Source: Methylovulum sp. (GTDB taxonomy: Bacteria > Pseudomonadota > Gammaproteobacteria > Methylococcales > Methylomonadaceae). Taken from it: a stretch of 36,568 nucleotides of DNA. The notes under the pieces are model-generated. The model saw only the letters and a program-made list of their open reading frames with translations. It was not told the origin of the DNA and ran no database searches. Shown one piece after another: positions 16,990 through 23,752 of this stretch (its first letter is position 1; the number at the start of each line of letters is the position of its first letter). The stretch covers positions 1 through 36,568 of the forward strand of contig JAQTQZ010000034.1 in NCBI GenBank assembly GCA_028712695.1. Reading direction: 5' to 3'. Made by a program: the position numbers and the translations under genes.

Positions 16990-17712
16990 TTATTGTTCAA
17001 TTATACCCAACGGCTCACGGGTATCTGCAGACAACACCGCCACCCCTGGTCTTGCCCGCCCGTTGACCGGAAACAACAACACCTTTTCTGCCGTCAGTTG
17101 ATGTGCTTGCAACCAAGTTTTAACGGCAGCATCGGCATTGACTTCTTGCACCGGCAAGGCATATTTTTTTAACAGCTCCGGCTTTACATCTTGCAACGGA
17201 CGGTACAGTTCTGGCTTTAACTCCACCCCAGGGGAGTTTGATAACCGGCTAAGTATTTGCTGAAAGCTCAGTTCGGCAGGCGTTTCCACGCTAACCCATT
17301 GCACACCGTAAGCCGGCGCCAGCTTTGCCACCGATTTATCGACTGCTTCTATATGAATGTCCGGCGCCCGCACCACTTCAAAACGGTCAGCCGCCAACGC
17401 CAAAAATAACGGTCGTTCGGTGTACAGTATCCATCCGCCATAACCGAACGCGGCAAGTTGCAGGATAACAATCAACGCCATGTCGGCGATCAATTCGCCG
17501 CGTTTTTTTTCTGGCTTAAAGACCAACAAGGTGAGGCTGGGGCCGAGGACAACATCAACCAGCACCATCAGCCCCAAAATTTTAACGCCGCCTTGCAGGC
17601 TTAACAACGGCCAGGGCGTGTACCAAAGGAAAAGCACCAAACCGGCAAACACCGACAGCAATAACGCGCTGGCTGACAGATGCAGCCAAAAAGCTTTTAA
17701 ACGTAAAGACAT
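16990..17712 (-). CDS. TfpZ-like type IV pilin accessory protein
   Basis: This is a 240-residue inner-membrane protein. Its N-terminal half carries about three to four transmembrane segments (HLSASALLLSVFAGLVLFLW, LGLMVLVDVVLGPSLTLLVF, MALIVILQLAAFGYGGWILY) and its C-terminal half is periplasmic. The LVDVVLGPSLTLLVF and ERPLFLALAADRFEVV segments match the TfpZ/FimB family encoded next to type IV pilin genes in Moraxella and Acinetobacter, where it modulates pilin assembly. The upstream extension of the frame lies in a REP repeat, so I place the start at 17712, preceded by GGAA. The two pilin genes lie about 0.75 kb upstream on the same strand, separated by REPs and a transposase remnant. Confidence 0.8.
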   Translation of the reverse strand: MSLRLKAFWLHLSASALLLSVFAGLVLFLWYTPWPLLSLQGGVKILGLMVLVDVVLGPSLTLLVFKPEKKRGELIADMALIVILQLAAFGYGGWILYTERPLFLALAADRFEVVRAPDIHIEAVDKSVAKLAPAYGVQWVSVETPAELSFQQILSRLSNSPGVELKPELYRPLQDVKPELLKKYALPVQEVNADAAVKTWLQAHQLTAEKVLLFPVNGRARPGVAVLSADTREPLGIIEQ

Positions 17713-17728
17713 AATCAATTCCAAAAAT

Positions 17729-17804
17729 GTAGGTTGGGGTGAGGCACGAACCCCAACAATCGACGCCATCGTTGTGTTGGGGTTCGTACCTCACCCCAAC
17801 CTAC
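17729..17804. repeat. REP-like inverted repeat, family B
   Basis: GTAGGTTGGGGTGAGG at the left and CCTCACCCCAACCTAC at the right are exact inverse copies, continuing inward (ACGAACCCCAACA / TGTTGGGGTTCGT) to a central spacer of about 16 bp. It sits 16 bp upstream of the pilin accessory gene and could form a large hairpin in mRNA from either strand. Confidence 0.85.
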
Positions 17805-17825
17805 GGCCCTTTTAGATTTTATAAA

Positions 17826-17842
17826 GGTACGCGATGCGTACC
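17826..17842. repeat. Short palindrome next to the REP cluster
   Basis: GGTACGC-GAT-GCGTACC is a perfect 7-bp palindrome with a 3-base centre, followed by CTAC, giving a REP-like GTAGGGTACGC end on the minus strand. It lies between the family B and family C repeats. Confidence 0.6.
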
Positions 17843-17851
17843 CTACAGCAG

Positions 17852-17937
17852 CAAGTAACCCGTATGAAGTGTAACGGAATACGGGGAATCGAAGCCCGAA
17901 AACCCCCGTATTACGCAAGCTTCATACGGGCTACTTG
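17852..17937. repeat. REP-like inverted repeat, family C, overlapping the RAYT 3' end
   Basis: Imperfect inverted arms of about 35 bp share CAAGTA-CCCGTATGAAG and AATACGGGG, separated by about 17 bp. The right arm contains the stop codon and last codons of the transposase gene. Confidence 0.85.
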
Positions 17938-18347
17938 CTTATGGCAACATAATCGCGGTGTTGGCAATAGTCCGGTTCGGTGGTGATGCAATGCTCCCAG
18001 TAACGCCGTTGCCAAAATGTCGATTCGCGGTGTTTGGTTTTGGATGCCGTCAACCAATCCGCCCGATGGTAATCGCCCGCACAACGCAAAGACACCGCGC
18101 GTTTTATCAACCCCCAACGCAGGGCATAGTTTGCATCACCCGGCGGCAATGTCCAAATGGTATGCAAGTGGTCAGGCAACAAAACCCACGCATCAATGGT
18201 GAACGGATGGCGCGATTGCACGGTTTTGACCGCCGCACGCAGTGCCGCCCGCACCGGCGCATCACAAAGGATTGGACGGCGGCGGTAAGCGACCACGGTA
18301 AAGAAGTAAGTTGCGCCAGGGAGGGTTACGCGCCGGTAACGTGACAT
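17931..18347 (-). CDS. REP-associated tyrosine transposase (RAYT), C-terminally truncated
   Basis: This is a 138-residue Y1/HUH transposase of the RAYT type. It starts MSRYRRVTLPGATYFFTVV and has the HUH metal motif in LLPDHLHTIWTLP and the conserved FWQRRYWEHCI. RAYTs are single-copy domesticated relatives of IS200 transposases that bind and move REP hairpins. Family members usually continue after the RDY with a helix like IHYNPVKHG and about 30-40 more residues. Here the frame reads RDYVAISK and stops inside a REP arm, so the C-terminus is lost. Whether catalysis survives is unknown. The open extension upstream of 18347 runs into another REP. Confidence 0.82.
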   Translation of the reverse strand: MSRYRRVTLPGATYFFTVVAYRRRPILCDAPVRAALRAAVKTVQSRHPFTIDAWVLLPDHLHTIWTLPPGDANYALRWGLIKRAVSLRCAGDYHRADWLTASKTKHRESTFWQRRYWEHCITTEPDYCQHRDYVAISK

Positions 18348-18392
18348 GGCAAACAGAAGCCGTAGGTGAATGAAAACAAAGGTAATTATAGC

Positions 18393-18442
18393 GTAGGGTG
18401 TACCCGCAGGGCATAAAGGCAGAACAGCGTTGCCCACCCTAC
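18393..18442. repeat. REP-like inverted repeat, family A copy 1
   Basis: GTAGGGTG at the left and CACCCTAC at the right, with the typical internal AACAGCGTTGCCCACC. It lies 13 bp downstream of the first pilin gene. Its right part and the adjoining GGCTACAC resemble copy 3 downstream of the second pilin gene, as expected if the tandem duplication included the repeat. Confidence 0.75.
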
Positions 18443-18455
18443 TCGGCTACACGGC

Positions 18456-18881
18456 TTAACGGCATTCAGAAGGCACAAACTTTGCGAATCCAGCAGCGGT
18501 ACAAGTCCATTGAACTCTATCTGCTGGAGGTGTGCCAACAACAAGAGCAGGGGTTGGAGTCAACAGAAAAGTCACCGCACCAGCGGCAGCGGTTGTCACG
18601 CCTGTAATAATTCCATCAGCAGCTATCGTAACACTTGTGCAATTTTTGGTTGCTGCCGGAGGGGTGTACCCCACAGCAAAGGCTGCTCCATTTAAAGCAT
18701 TCTCGGTAACCGCTACTTTTGCATATGAAGCCAGAAGCAAACATTCAGAAACACGCGCTCGGACGGTATAATCCTGATAAGCAGGCAGCGCAATCGCCGC
18801 CAAAATACCAATAATCGCAACAACGATCATTAGCTCGATTAAGGTGAAACCTTGTTGTATTTTTTGTATTTTAGTGTTCAT
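18456..18881 (-). CDS. pilA: Type IV major pilin, copy 1
   Basis: This is a 141-residue prepilin with an 11-residue basic leader ending in Gly, then the PilD-processing and N-methylation motif [19 protein letters not shown]. Glu5 of the mature protein and the usual hydrophobic helix are present. The globular part is small and rich in Ala, Thr and Val, with cysteines in [14 protein letters not shown] and PSECR, suggesting a C-terminal disulfide loop. It should polymerise into type IV pili for adhesion, twitching or DNA uptake. A sigma-54 promoter lies about 60 bp upstream. A paralogue lies 1.04 kb upstream in the same orientation. Confidence 0.93.
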   Translation of the reverse strand: MNTKIQKIQQGFTLIELMIVVAIIGILAAIALPAYQDYTVRARVSECLLLASYAKVAVTENALNGAAFAVGYTPPAATKNCTSVTIAADGIITGVTTAAAGAVTFLLTPTPALVVGTPPADRVQWTCTAAGFAKFVPSECR

Positions 18882-18939
18882 GATATTTTGTCTTCTTGGA
18901 ATAGGTTAAAAAAGCTTCAAGCAATCCAAGAACTATTAG

Positions 18940-18954
18940 GCAATATGTGTGCCA
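18940..18954 (-). promoter_or_regulatory. Sigma-54 promoter of pilin copy 1
   Basis: On the minus strand TGGCAC (18954-18949), 5 bases and TTGC (18943-18940) match the -24/-12 consensus exactly in the core bases. Pilin genes of gammaproteobacteria are commonly driven by RpoN with the activator PilR. Confidence 0.85.
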
Positions 18955-18971
18955 GTTTTTTATTAATAATG

Positions 18972-19000
18972 CAATTAGTTGTTTAGCTTACAACTAATTG
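18972..19000. promoter_or_regulatory. Perfect 11-bp inverted repeat upstream of the pilin 1 promoter
   Basis: CAATTAGTTGT and ACAACTAATTG flank a 7-base loop, ending 18 bp upstream of the -24 element and followed on the plus strand by TTTTTG. It could be a regulator site or a weak plus-strand terminator. No equivalent is seen upstream of pilin copy 2. Confidence 0.5.
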
Positions 19001-19102
19001 TTTTTGTTTGCTAAAGTGATCAGTGATTGAGGCATAAAGTACCGTGTATTTCTTTTTTATGCGTTACGCGAAGAACGCCCCACTCAATTCAGGCTTGAAC
19101 TT

Positions 19103-19130
19103 AACCAGCGGCGTCAGTTTATGACAAAAA
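19103..19130 (-). promoter_or_regulatory. Conserved upstream element, pilin copy 1
   Basis: This 28-bp segment matches the segment at 20148-20175 at 25 of 28 positions, with a shared core GCGTCAG-N-TTATGACA. It lies about 150 bp upstream of the -24 box, a usual enhancer distance for a sigma-54 activator such as PilR. Confidence 0.6.
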
Positions 19131-19248
19131 TAGGTTTGTGGAGACACAAAGCTTTACTTCCCTATACCACTATCACAATGCTTTCCCATATGCAGGGTAG
19201 ATTAGCGTAAGCATAAAAATCCCATGCCCATCCAAACCTGCCGCACAT

Positions 19249-19287
19249 AAAAAAAACCGCCCGACCCCGAAAGGGTTGGGTGGTTTT
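19249..19287 (-). terminator. Rho-independent terminator, distal copy
   Basis: On the minus strand a GC-rich stem of about 11-12 bp (ACCACCCAACCC with GGTCGGGCGGT, imperfect) is followed by eight Ts. It is a near copy of the hairpin at 19391-19428. Confidence 0.75.
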
Positions 19288-19299
19288 GATGGATAAGCC

Positions 19300-19335
19300 G
19301 TAGGGTGGGCAAACAGCCTTATCGTTTGCCCACCC
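19300..19335. repeat. REP-like inverted repeat, family A copy 2
   Basis: GGGTGGGCAAAC and GTTTGCCCACCC are exact inverse copies around a 9-base loop, preceded by the family-typical GTA. It lies between the two terminator copies. Confidence 0.8.
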
Positions 19336-19390
19336 ATTTATCCGTAAACGGTGGACGACGGCAACCAACACGCCAAAAACCCATGCGCAT

Positions 19391-19428
19391 AAAAAAACCA
19401 CCCAACCGCAAAAGGGTTGGGTGGTTTT
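19391..19428 (-). terminator. Rho-independent terminator of pilin copy 2
   Basis: On the minus strand ACCACCCAACCC and GGTTGGGTGGT form a strong stem around TTTTGC, followed by seven Ts. It lies about 60 bp past the stop of pilin copy 2 and would isolate that gene from pilin copy 1. Confidence 0.85.
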
Positions 19429-19437
19429 GATGGATAA

Positions 19438-19464
19438 GGTGGGCGGGACAGCGTTGCCCACCCT
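19438..19464. repeat. Degenerate family A REP, copy 3
   Basis: GGTGGGC pairs with GCCCACC, followed by CTAC. It lies between the pilin copy 2 stop and its terminator, and matches the right part of copy 1 downstream of the other pilin gene. Confidence 0.6.
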
Positions 19465-19485
19465 ACCCGGCTACACTACTAACGC

Positions 19486-19923
19486 TTATGTACGGCATTC
19501 TGAAGGCACAAATTTTTGGAACGCAGCAGCAGCGGTACAAGTCCATTGGATTCTATCTGCTGGAGGTGTGCCAACAACAAGAGCAGGGGTTGGAGTCAAC
19601 AGAAAAGTCACCGCACCAGCGGCAGCGGTTGACACACCTGTAATAACTCCATCAGCACCTATAGTGACACTTGCGCAATTTTTGGTTGCTGCCGGAGGGG
19701 TGTACCCCGCACCAAAAGCCGCTGCATTTGCTGCATTTTCGGCAACCGCAACTTTTGCCGATGACGCCAAACCTAAACATTCGGCAACACGTGCACGGAC
19801 TGTGTAATCCTGATAAGCAGGCAACGCAATCGCCGCCAAAATACCGATGATCGCAACAACGATCATCAACTCGATTAAAGTAAAACCTTGTTGCACTTTT
19901 TGCATAGTCATTTGGTTTTTCAT
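19486..19923 (-). CDS. pilA: Type IV major pilin, copy 2
   Basis: This is a 145-residue prepilin. The ATG at 19923 is preferred over the in-frame GTG three codons upstream because AAGGTG lies 6 bases before it. A 13-residue leader ends in Gly, followed by [20 protein letters not shown], with Glu5 present. The mature protein closely matches copy 1. Changes lie mainly in residues 45-75 (for example [15 protein letters not shown] against [15 protein letters not shown]) and in one extra Thr at the C-terminus (PSECRT). Cysteines are conserved. It has its own sigma-54 promoter, upstream element and terminator, so the two pilins can be expressed separately. Confidence 0.93.
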   Translation of the reverse strand: MKNQMTMQKVQQGFTLIELMIVVAIIGILAAIALPAYQDYTVRARVAECLGLASSAKVAVAENAANAAAFGAGYTPPAATKNCASVTIGADGVITGVSTAAAGAVTFLLTPTPALVVGTPPADRIQWTCTAAAAFQKFVPSECRT

Positions 19924-19976
19924 GTTATTCACCTTGTGGGTTGGTTAAAGTTGAGGGAGAACTCGATGTTTGATAA

Positions 19977-19992
19977 AGCAGGTTGTGTGCCA
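19977..19992 (-). promoter_or_regulatory. Sigma-54 promoter of pilin copy 2
   Basis: On the minus strand TGGCAC (19992-19987) and CTGC at the -12 position are spaced as in copy 1. The -12 box has one mismatch to TTGC, so this promoter may be the weaker of the two. It lies about 55 bp before the ATG. Confidence 0.8.
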
Positions 19993-20055
19993 GTTTTGTT
20001 TTGGCGGTTTAGGTGGTGGTTGGGTTAGGTTGTAAGTGCTTGTTTTTTTAATGCC

Positions 20056-20128
20056 GTAGGGTGGGCAACGCTTTTTTGCCCACCAATTATCGATAAATTG
20101 GTGGGCAGAACAGCGTTGCCCACCCTAC
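20056..20128. repeat. REP doublet, family A copy 4
   Basis: This is a 73-bp element with outer arms GTAGGGTGGGCAACGC and GCGTTGCCCACCCTAC, exact inverse copies. Inside them is a second palindrome (GCCCACCAATTTATCG-like arms around ATCGAT). It resembles the two-REP units known as BIMEs and lies between the upstream element and the promoter of pilin copy 2. Confidence 0.85.
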
Positions 20129-20147
20129 CTTATAGGGGGATAGGTTT

Positions 20148-20175
20148 AACCCGCCGCGTCAGCTTATGACAAAAA
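20148..20175 (-). promoter_or_regulatory. Conserved upstream element, pilin copy 2
   Basis: This is the counterpart of 19103-19130 (25 of 28 positions shared), about 155 bp upstream of the -24 box. Extra GTGTCA words occur just beyond it (20176-20181 and 20215-20220 region), resembling the TGTC words reported in PilR sites. Confidence 0.6.
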
Positions 20176-20248
20176 GTGTCACTGGTTGTATGGTTTTTGG
20201 GGTTGCCGTGCAAAGTGTCACGTTAAGTGGGTACACCATTTCACTTAC

Positions 20249-20503
20249 TTAATAATGATAACGGCACTGGACAATAATTAAAGTGTCACCTGTCACTTTA
20301 TAGACCAAGCGGTGCTCCCTATCGATGCGGCGAGACCAATAGCCTGACCATTGATGTTTTAACGGTTCGGGATCACCTATGCCATCGAAGGGCTGCCGCT
20401 GAATGGCTTTAATTAGCGCATTGATGCGTTTGATTGCTTTTTTATCGGTTTCCTGCCAGTAAATGTAGTCTTCCCAAGCTTTTTCTGCCCAAGATAAGAT
20501 CAT
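20249..20503 (-). CDS. yoeB: YoeB-family toxin
   Basis: This is an 84-residue RelE-superfamily toxin. It starts MILSWAEKAWEDYIYWQ and carries the family core DPEPLKHQWSGYWSRRI, DREHRLVYKV and the C-terminal CRYHY. YoeB binds the ribosome and cleaves mRNA in the A site; the His-Tyr at the C-terminus and the Arg and Glu residues of the active site are present. It overlaps the antitoxin gene by 4 bp (ATGA), and the length is normal. Confidence 0.93.
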   Translation of the reverse strand: MILSWAEKAWEDYIYWQETDKKAIKRINALIKAIQRQPFDGIGDPEPLKHQWSGYWSRRIDREHRLVYKVTGDTLIIVQCRYHY

Positions 20504-20754
20504 TCTTCAATTAAGCTGCGTTGCAGGGTTTTTCCGGCTTCCACTTCGGCAATTGCTTGGCTCAGCCGCTGGGCATTTTTGGGGCTAGCCATCAAGTAGG
20601 CGGTTTCTTCATAAGCCTGGAAATCTTCTAGGCTTATGACAACCGCAGGCTTGCCATTTTGCCGGGTAATTAGGATAGGCTTGTGGTTGTCGTTGACCTT
20701 ATCCAAAATAGTTGCCAACTGGCTTCGGAAGGTTGAATAACTGATTGCGTCCAT
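20500..20754 (-). CDS. yefM: YefM-family antitoxin
   Basis: This is an 84-residue Phd/YefM antitoxin. The N-terminal DNA-binding part reads MDAISYSTFRSQLATILDKV, followed by the conserved PILITRQNGKPAVVISLEDF. The C-terminal half is the toxin-binding tail and ends SLIEE. It should repress its own promoter together with YoeB. It is the first gene of the pair, with an AT-rich upstream region containing TTGTACG-like repeats (about 20775-20795). Confidence 0.92.
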   Translation of the reverse strand: MDAISYSTFRSQLATILDKVNDNHKPILITRQNGKPAVVISLEDFQAYEETAYLMASPKNAQRLSQAIAEVEAGKTLQRSLIEE

Positions 20755-20799
20755 TGTTGTGCCCTTTAATTAATGTACTTATTATTGTACGTATAGTTA

Positions 20800-21930
20800 T
20801 TATTGTCCGCAATGCTTAGGGGCACACCCTACCCCTTCTAACCCATCTGTATTATCCCCCAACCGTGGCCACGCCGTCAGCACGGCTTTAACCACGGTTG
20901 CCAACGGAATGGCGAAAAACACGCCCCAAAAACCCCATAATCCGCCAAAAAACAAGATTGCGACGATAATGGCGACGGCGTGCAGGTTAACGGCTTCTGA
21001 AAACAGCACGGGGATCAGGATGACGGCGTCTAATGCTTGGATAATGGCATAGGCAATCAGGATATACATAAACTCGTCACTGCTTATGCCAAATTGGATG
21101 TAGGCGACTATCACCACGGGAAAGGTCACTAAGGTGGCGCCGATGTACGGGATGATGACCGACAAGCCCATCAGCACCGCCAACAACATGGCATAATTTA
21201 GTCCCAGGCTGGCGTAGGTGGCATAGCTGACCAGCCAAAGGATAAACACTTCGGTGATTTTACCGCGCACATAGTTGCCTATTTGGGTGTCGACTTCTTC
21301 CCACACGCGCACGGTCAGGTTCCGCTCGCTGGGCATAAACTGCAAAAACCATGTCATAAACAGCTGTTTGTCTTTTAAAAAGAAAAACACCATCATCGGC
21401 ACGAGAAACAGGTAAATAAGGGCGCTGACCAAACCCAGCACGGAGGCGGCGGACAGCGAAAGTATGCTTTGCCCGTAGGTGAGCAATTCTTTTTGTACGG
21501 CAAACAGGATTTGCTGGATTTTGTATTCGGAAATCTGATTGGGGTAGACTTGGGGCAAGCGCATGATTTCATGTTGCGCCTTGTCAATAATGCTGGGGAC
21601 GTTCTGGATCAGTTCCACGGTTTGCTGTGAGACTATCGGGATCAAATAAAACAGCAAAAAACCCAGGCAGGTCATAAACCCTGAAAACACCAGGCAGACC
21701 GCCACTAACCGTGGCAAACCCAGCCGTTCTATCTTGTCAACCAACCCATCCAACAAATAAGCGATGACGATAGCGGTAAAAACCGGCATCAGTAATGCGG
21801 ACAAGTAATAAATCAGCGCAAAACTGGCAATCAGGATAACTGCCAAGGAAACCGCTTGGGCATTGGGCAAGGTGCGTTTTAAGGCGTTTTTAAAAAAATC
21901 CAAGTAAGTTCGTTGGTTTTGCGTTGTCAT
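20800..21930 (-). CDS. AI-2E family transporter
   Basis: This is a 376-residue inner-membrane protein with about seven to eight hydrophobic segments. The family features include SALLMPVFTAIVIAYLLDGLVDKI at the N-terminus, the central helical region with the ALIYLFLVPMMVFFFLKD motif, and GLSVIIPYIGATLVTFPVV near residue 250. Members export small molecules or exchange ions (TqsA, PerM, YdiK types); the substrate here cannot be read. The last dozen residues (GLEGVGCAPKHCGQ) are encoded by a GTAGGGTGTGCCCCTA segment resembling the local REPs, so the C-terminus may have been altered by a repeat. Confidence 0.88.
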   Translation of the reverse strand: MTTQNQRTYLDFFKNALKRTLPNAQAVSLAVILIASFALIYYLSALLMPVFTAIVIAYLLDGLVDKIERLGLPRLVAVCLVFSGFMTCLGFLLFYLIPIVSQQTVELIQNVPSIIDKAQHEIMRLPQVYPNQISEYKIQQILFAVQKELLTYGQSILSLSAASVLGLVSALIYLFLVPMMVFFFLKDKQLFMTWFLQFMPSERNLTVRVWEEVDTQIGNYVRGKITEVFILWLVSYATYASLGLNYAMLLAVLMGLSVIIPYIGATLVTFPVVIVAYIQFGISSDEFMYILIAYAIIQALDAVILIPVLFSEAVNLHAVAIIVAILFFGGLWGFWGVFFAIPLATVVKAVLTAWPRLGDNTDGLEGVGCAPKHCGQ

Positions 21931-22007
21931 TAAATGCGGTGCAGGTTTGCTGATAGTCAGGCTATTCTACAACCAACAGGGCTTTTTGCCCTATGTGACG
22001 GATGATT

Positions 22008-22035
22008 TTGAATTGCCCCAGTCATCCCGTACAAT
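22008..22035 (+). promoter_or_regulatory. Sigma-70-like promoter of the DHH gene
   Basis: TTGAAT, a 16-base spacer and TACAAT lie 30 bp before the ATG at 22065, which is itself preceded by TTAGGA. Confidence 0.55.
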
Positions 22036-22064
22036 ACAAAAACGCTAACAATTAGGATTAAAAC

Positions 22065-23021
22065 ATGCAGATTGATGTATTTAATGGTGATGCGGACGGA
22101 CTCTGCGCGCTGGTTCAATTACGCCTTGCCCACCCTACTGAGGCAAAGTTGGTCACAGGCATCAAACGGGACATCCAGTTGCTGGAACCGTTGTCGGTGC
22201 AACCCGGCGACCAAGTGACCGTGCTGGATATTTCGCTGGAAAAAAACCGCGCGGCGTTAGACCGGATCCTTGCCCAAGGCGCCAGCGTATTTTACGTTGA
22301 CCATCATCAAGCGGGCGAAATCCCCAACCATCCGCAGCTTAAGACCCTTATCAACACCGATGCCAACACCTGCACCAGTTTGCTGGTTGACCAGCATCTA
22401 GGCGGCAAATTTAAGGCATGGGCAGTGACCGCCGCGTTTGGCGACAATCTAATTGACAGCGCCACACAAGCGGCTAAATCCTTGTCGCTGTCCGCCAGCG
22501 CCTTAAAAAAGCTGAATGAGTTAGGTGTTTGCATCAATTATAACGGCTATGGCGCCAGCATCGCCGATTTGCATTTTGCGCCGGACGCCTTATTCCGCGA
22601 ATTGGTGGCTTACCCGTCGCCGTTTGATTTTATGGCTGATAACACCGCCACTTACGGGCGCTTATTGACCGGTTATGGTGAAGACATGGCGCAGGCTTTG
22701 CGGACCCAGCCGGAATACCAGACGCAGGCTATCGGGGTTTATATTTTGCCGGATGAGGCATGGGCACGACGGATCAGCGGCGTGTTTGGCAACGAGTTGG
22801 CTAACCAGGCGCCAGAACGCGCCCATGCCGTGCTAAGTTTTACGCCGCAGAACGATTATCAAATCAGTGTGCGTGCCCCGTTGACCAATAAAACCGGCGC
22901 CGACACGCTGTGCGCTGCTTTTCCAACAGGTGGCGGACGTAAAAGCGCGGCAGGCATCAACCATTTGCCACTGGATCAATTGGCTGTTTTTATTAGCGCC
23001 TTTGAACAAACATACGGCTAA
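22065..23021 (+). CDS. DHH-family phosphoesterase
   Basis: This is a 318-residue protein of the DHH superfamily. Metal-binding motifs are FNGDADGLCAL at residues 5-15, VLDISLEKN near residue 57 and VDHHQ near residue 83. A C-terminal DHHA1-like domain carries the glycine-rich FPTGGGRKSAAGI. Such enzymes hydrolyse phosphodiesters in short oligonucleotides, cyclic dinucleotides or related substrates. This one is not a canonical RecJ (too short), and the exact substrate is unknown. It is followed 33 bp later by the adenylylsulfate kinase gene and may be co-transcribed with it. Confidence 0.85.
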   Translation: MQIDVFNGDADGLCALVQLRLAHPTEAKLVTGIKRDIQLLEPLSVQPGDQVTVLDISLEKNRAALDRILAQGASVFYVDHHQAGEIPNHPQLKTLINTDANTCTSLLVDQHLGGKFKAWAVTAAFGDNLIDSATQAAKSLSLSASALKKLNELGVCINYNGYGASIADLHFAPDALFRELVAYPSPFDFMADNTATYGRLLTGYGEDMAQALRTQPEYQTQAIGVYILPDEAWARRISGVFGNELANQAPERAHAVLSFTPQNDYQISVRAPLTNKTGADTLCAAFPTGGGRKSAAGINHLPLDQLAVFISAFEQTYG

Positions 23022-23054
23022 CAGCGATCATTATTTCAAATATTACTTAGACTT

Positions 23055-23693
23055 ATGACTAAAAAAAACACCAACACTGTCTGGCATCATGCCACTGTCA
23101 CCCGCGCCGACCGGGAGAAATTGCATAACCACCGAAGCGTCATCCTCTGGTTCACTGGTTTGTCGGGGTCAGGCAAATCAACGTTGGCCCACGCGGTGGA
23201 AGATTATCTTTATAACGCAGGCATTTCCACTTTTGTGCTCGATGGCGATAACGTCCGTCATGGCTTATGCAGTGACCTCAGTTTTAGCGACCATGACCGC
23301 ATAGAAAATATCAGACGGATTGGCGAGCTGGCGAAATTAATTATCGAAGCCGGTGTCATCACGTTAACCGCGTTTATCTCACCGTTTAAATCAGACCGCA
23401 ATGCCGCCAGAAACTTGGTGCCACACGGTGATTTTTTTGAAATCCATTGCCAGTGCCCCATTGAGACCTGTGAACAACGGGATGTTAAAGGGCTGTATAA
23501 AAAAGCCCGGGCGGGGGAAATCCCTTTTTTTACCGGTATTGATTCGCCTTACGAAGCGCCAGACCACCCTGAGTTGGTCGTCAACACCCATGAACAGTCT
23601 TTAGATGAAAGCGTCCGATGCGTTGTTGATTTGCTGGTACAGCGCGGCATTATCAAACAACCGGTTATTGAAACGGCGGCTAAAGCCGAATAA
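23055..23693 (+). CDS. cysC: Adenylylsulfate kinase
   Basis: This is a 212-residue APS kinase. It has Walker [12 protein letters not shown] at about residue 35, the [10 protein letters not shown] substrate loop, FISPFKSDR and [11 protein letters not shown]. It phosphorylates adenylylsulfate to PAPS, using ATP, in assimilatory sulfate activation. The CysN/CysD sulfurylase genes are not in the window. The region after the stop is a REP-type hairpin that could serve as a terminator for this gene and for the convergent cvfB. Confidence 0.94.
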   Translation: MTKKNTNTVWHHATVTRADREKLHNHRSVILWFTGLSGSGKSTLAHAVEDYLYNAGISTFVLDGDNVRHGLCSDLSFSDHDRIENIRRIGELAKLIIEAGVITLTAFISPFKSDRNAARNLVPHGDFFEIHCQCPIETCEQRDVKGLYKKARAGEIPFFTGIDSPYEAPDHPELVVNTHEQSLDESVRCVVDLLVQRGIIKQPVIETAAKAE

Positions 23694-23699
23694 CCTATT

Positions 23700-23750
23700 G
23701 TAGGAGCGGTCTATTGGTAGCGATAATCGTAGCCAAGAGACCGCTCCTAC
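23700..23750. repeat. REP-like hairpin, family D
   Basis: GTAGGAGCGGTCT and AGACCGCTCCTAC are exact 13-bp inverse copies with a 25-bp spacer. It lies between the convergent ends of cysC and the S1-domain gene and belongs to a family unlike those near the pilins. Confidence 0.85.
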
Positions 23751-23752
23751 TG

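Noticed and set aside
17715-17918. Short frames across the REP cluster between the pilin accessory gene and the RAYT.
   Set aside because: They translate palindromic repeats, giving proline- and arginine-rich nonsense; no start signal is seen.
19421-19807. A 128-codon plus-strand frame through pilin copy 2.
   Set aside because: It is the exact antisense of a clear prepilin gene and begins in a terminator and REP; the parallel frame over pilin copy 1 (18532-18771) shows it is a by-product of the duplicated sequence.
17729-20128. The clustered repeats as a possible CRISPR array.
   Set aside because: The units are palindromes of different families with irregular spacing, not identical direct repeats with unique spacers, and no cas gene is present.
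22116-22142. GCCTTGCCCACCCTACTGAGG inside the DHH gene resembles a family A REP end.
   Set aside because: It encodes LRLAHPTEA in a position where this family normally has a similar sequence, and there is no matching inverted arm, so the resemblance is probably chance.
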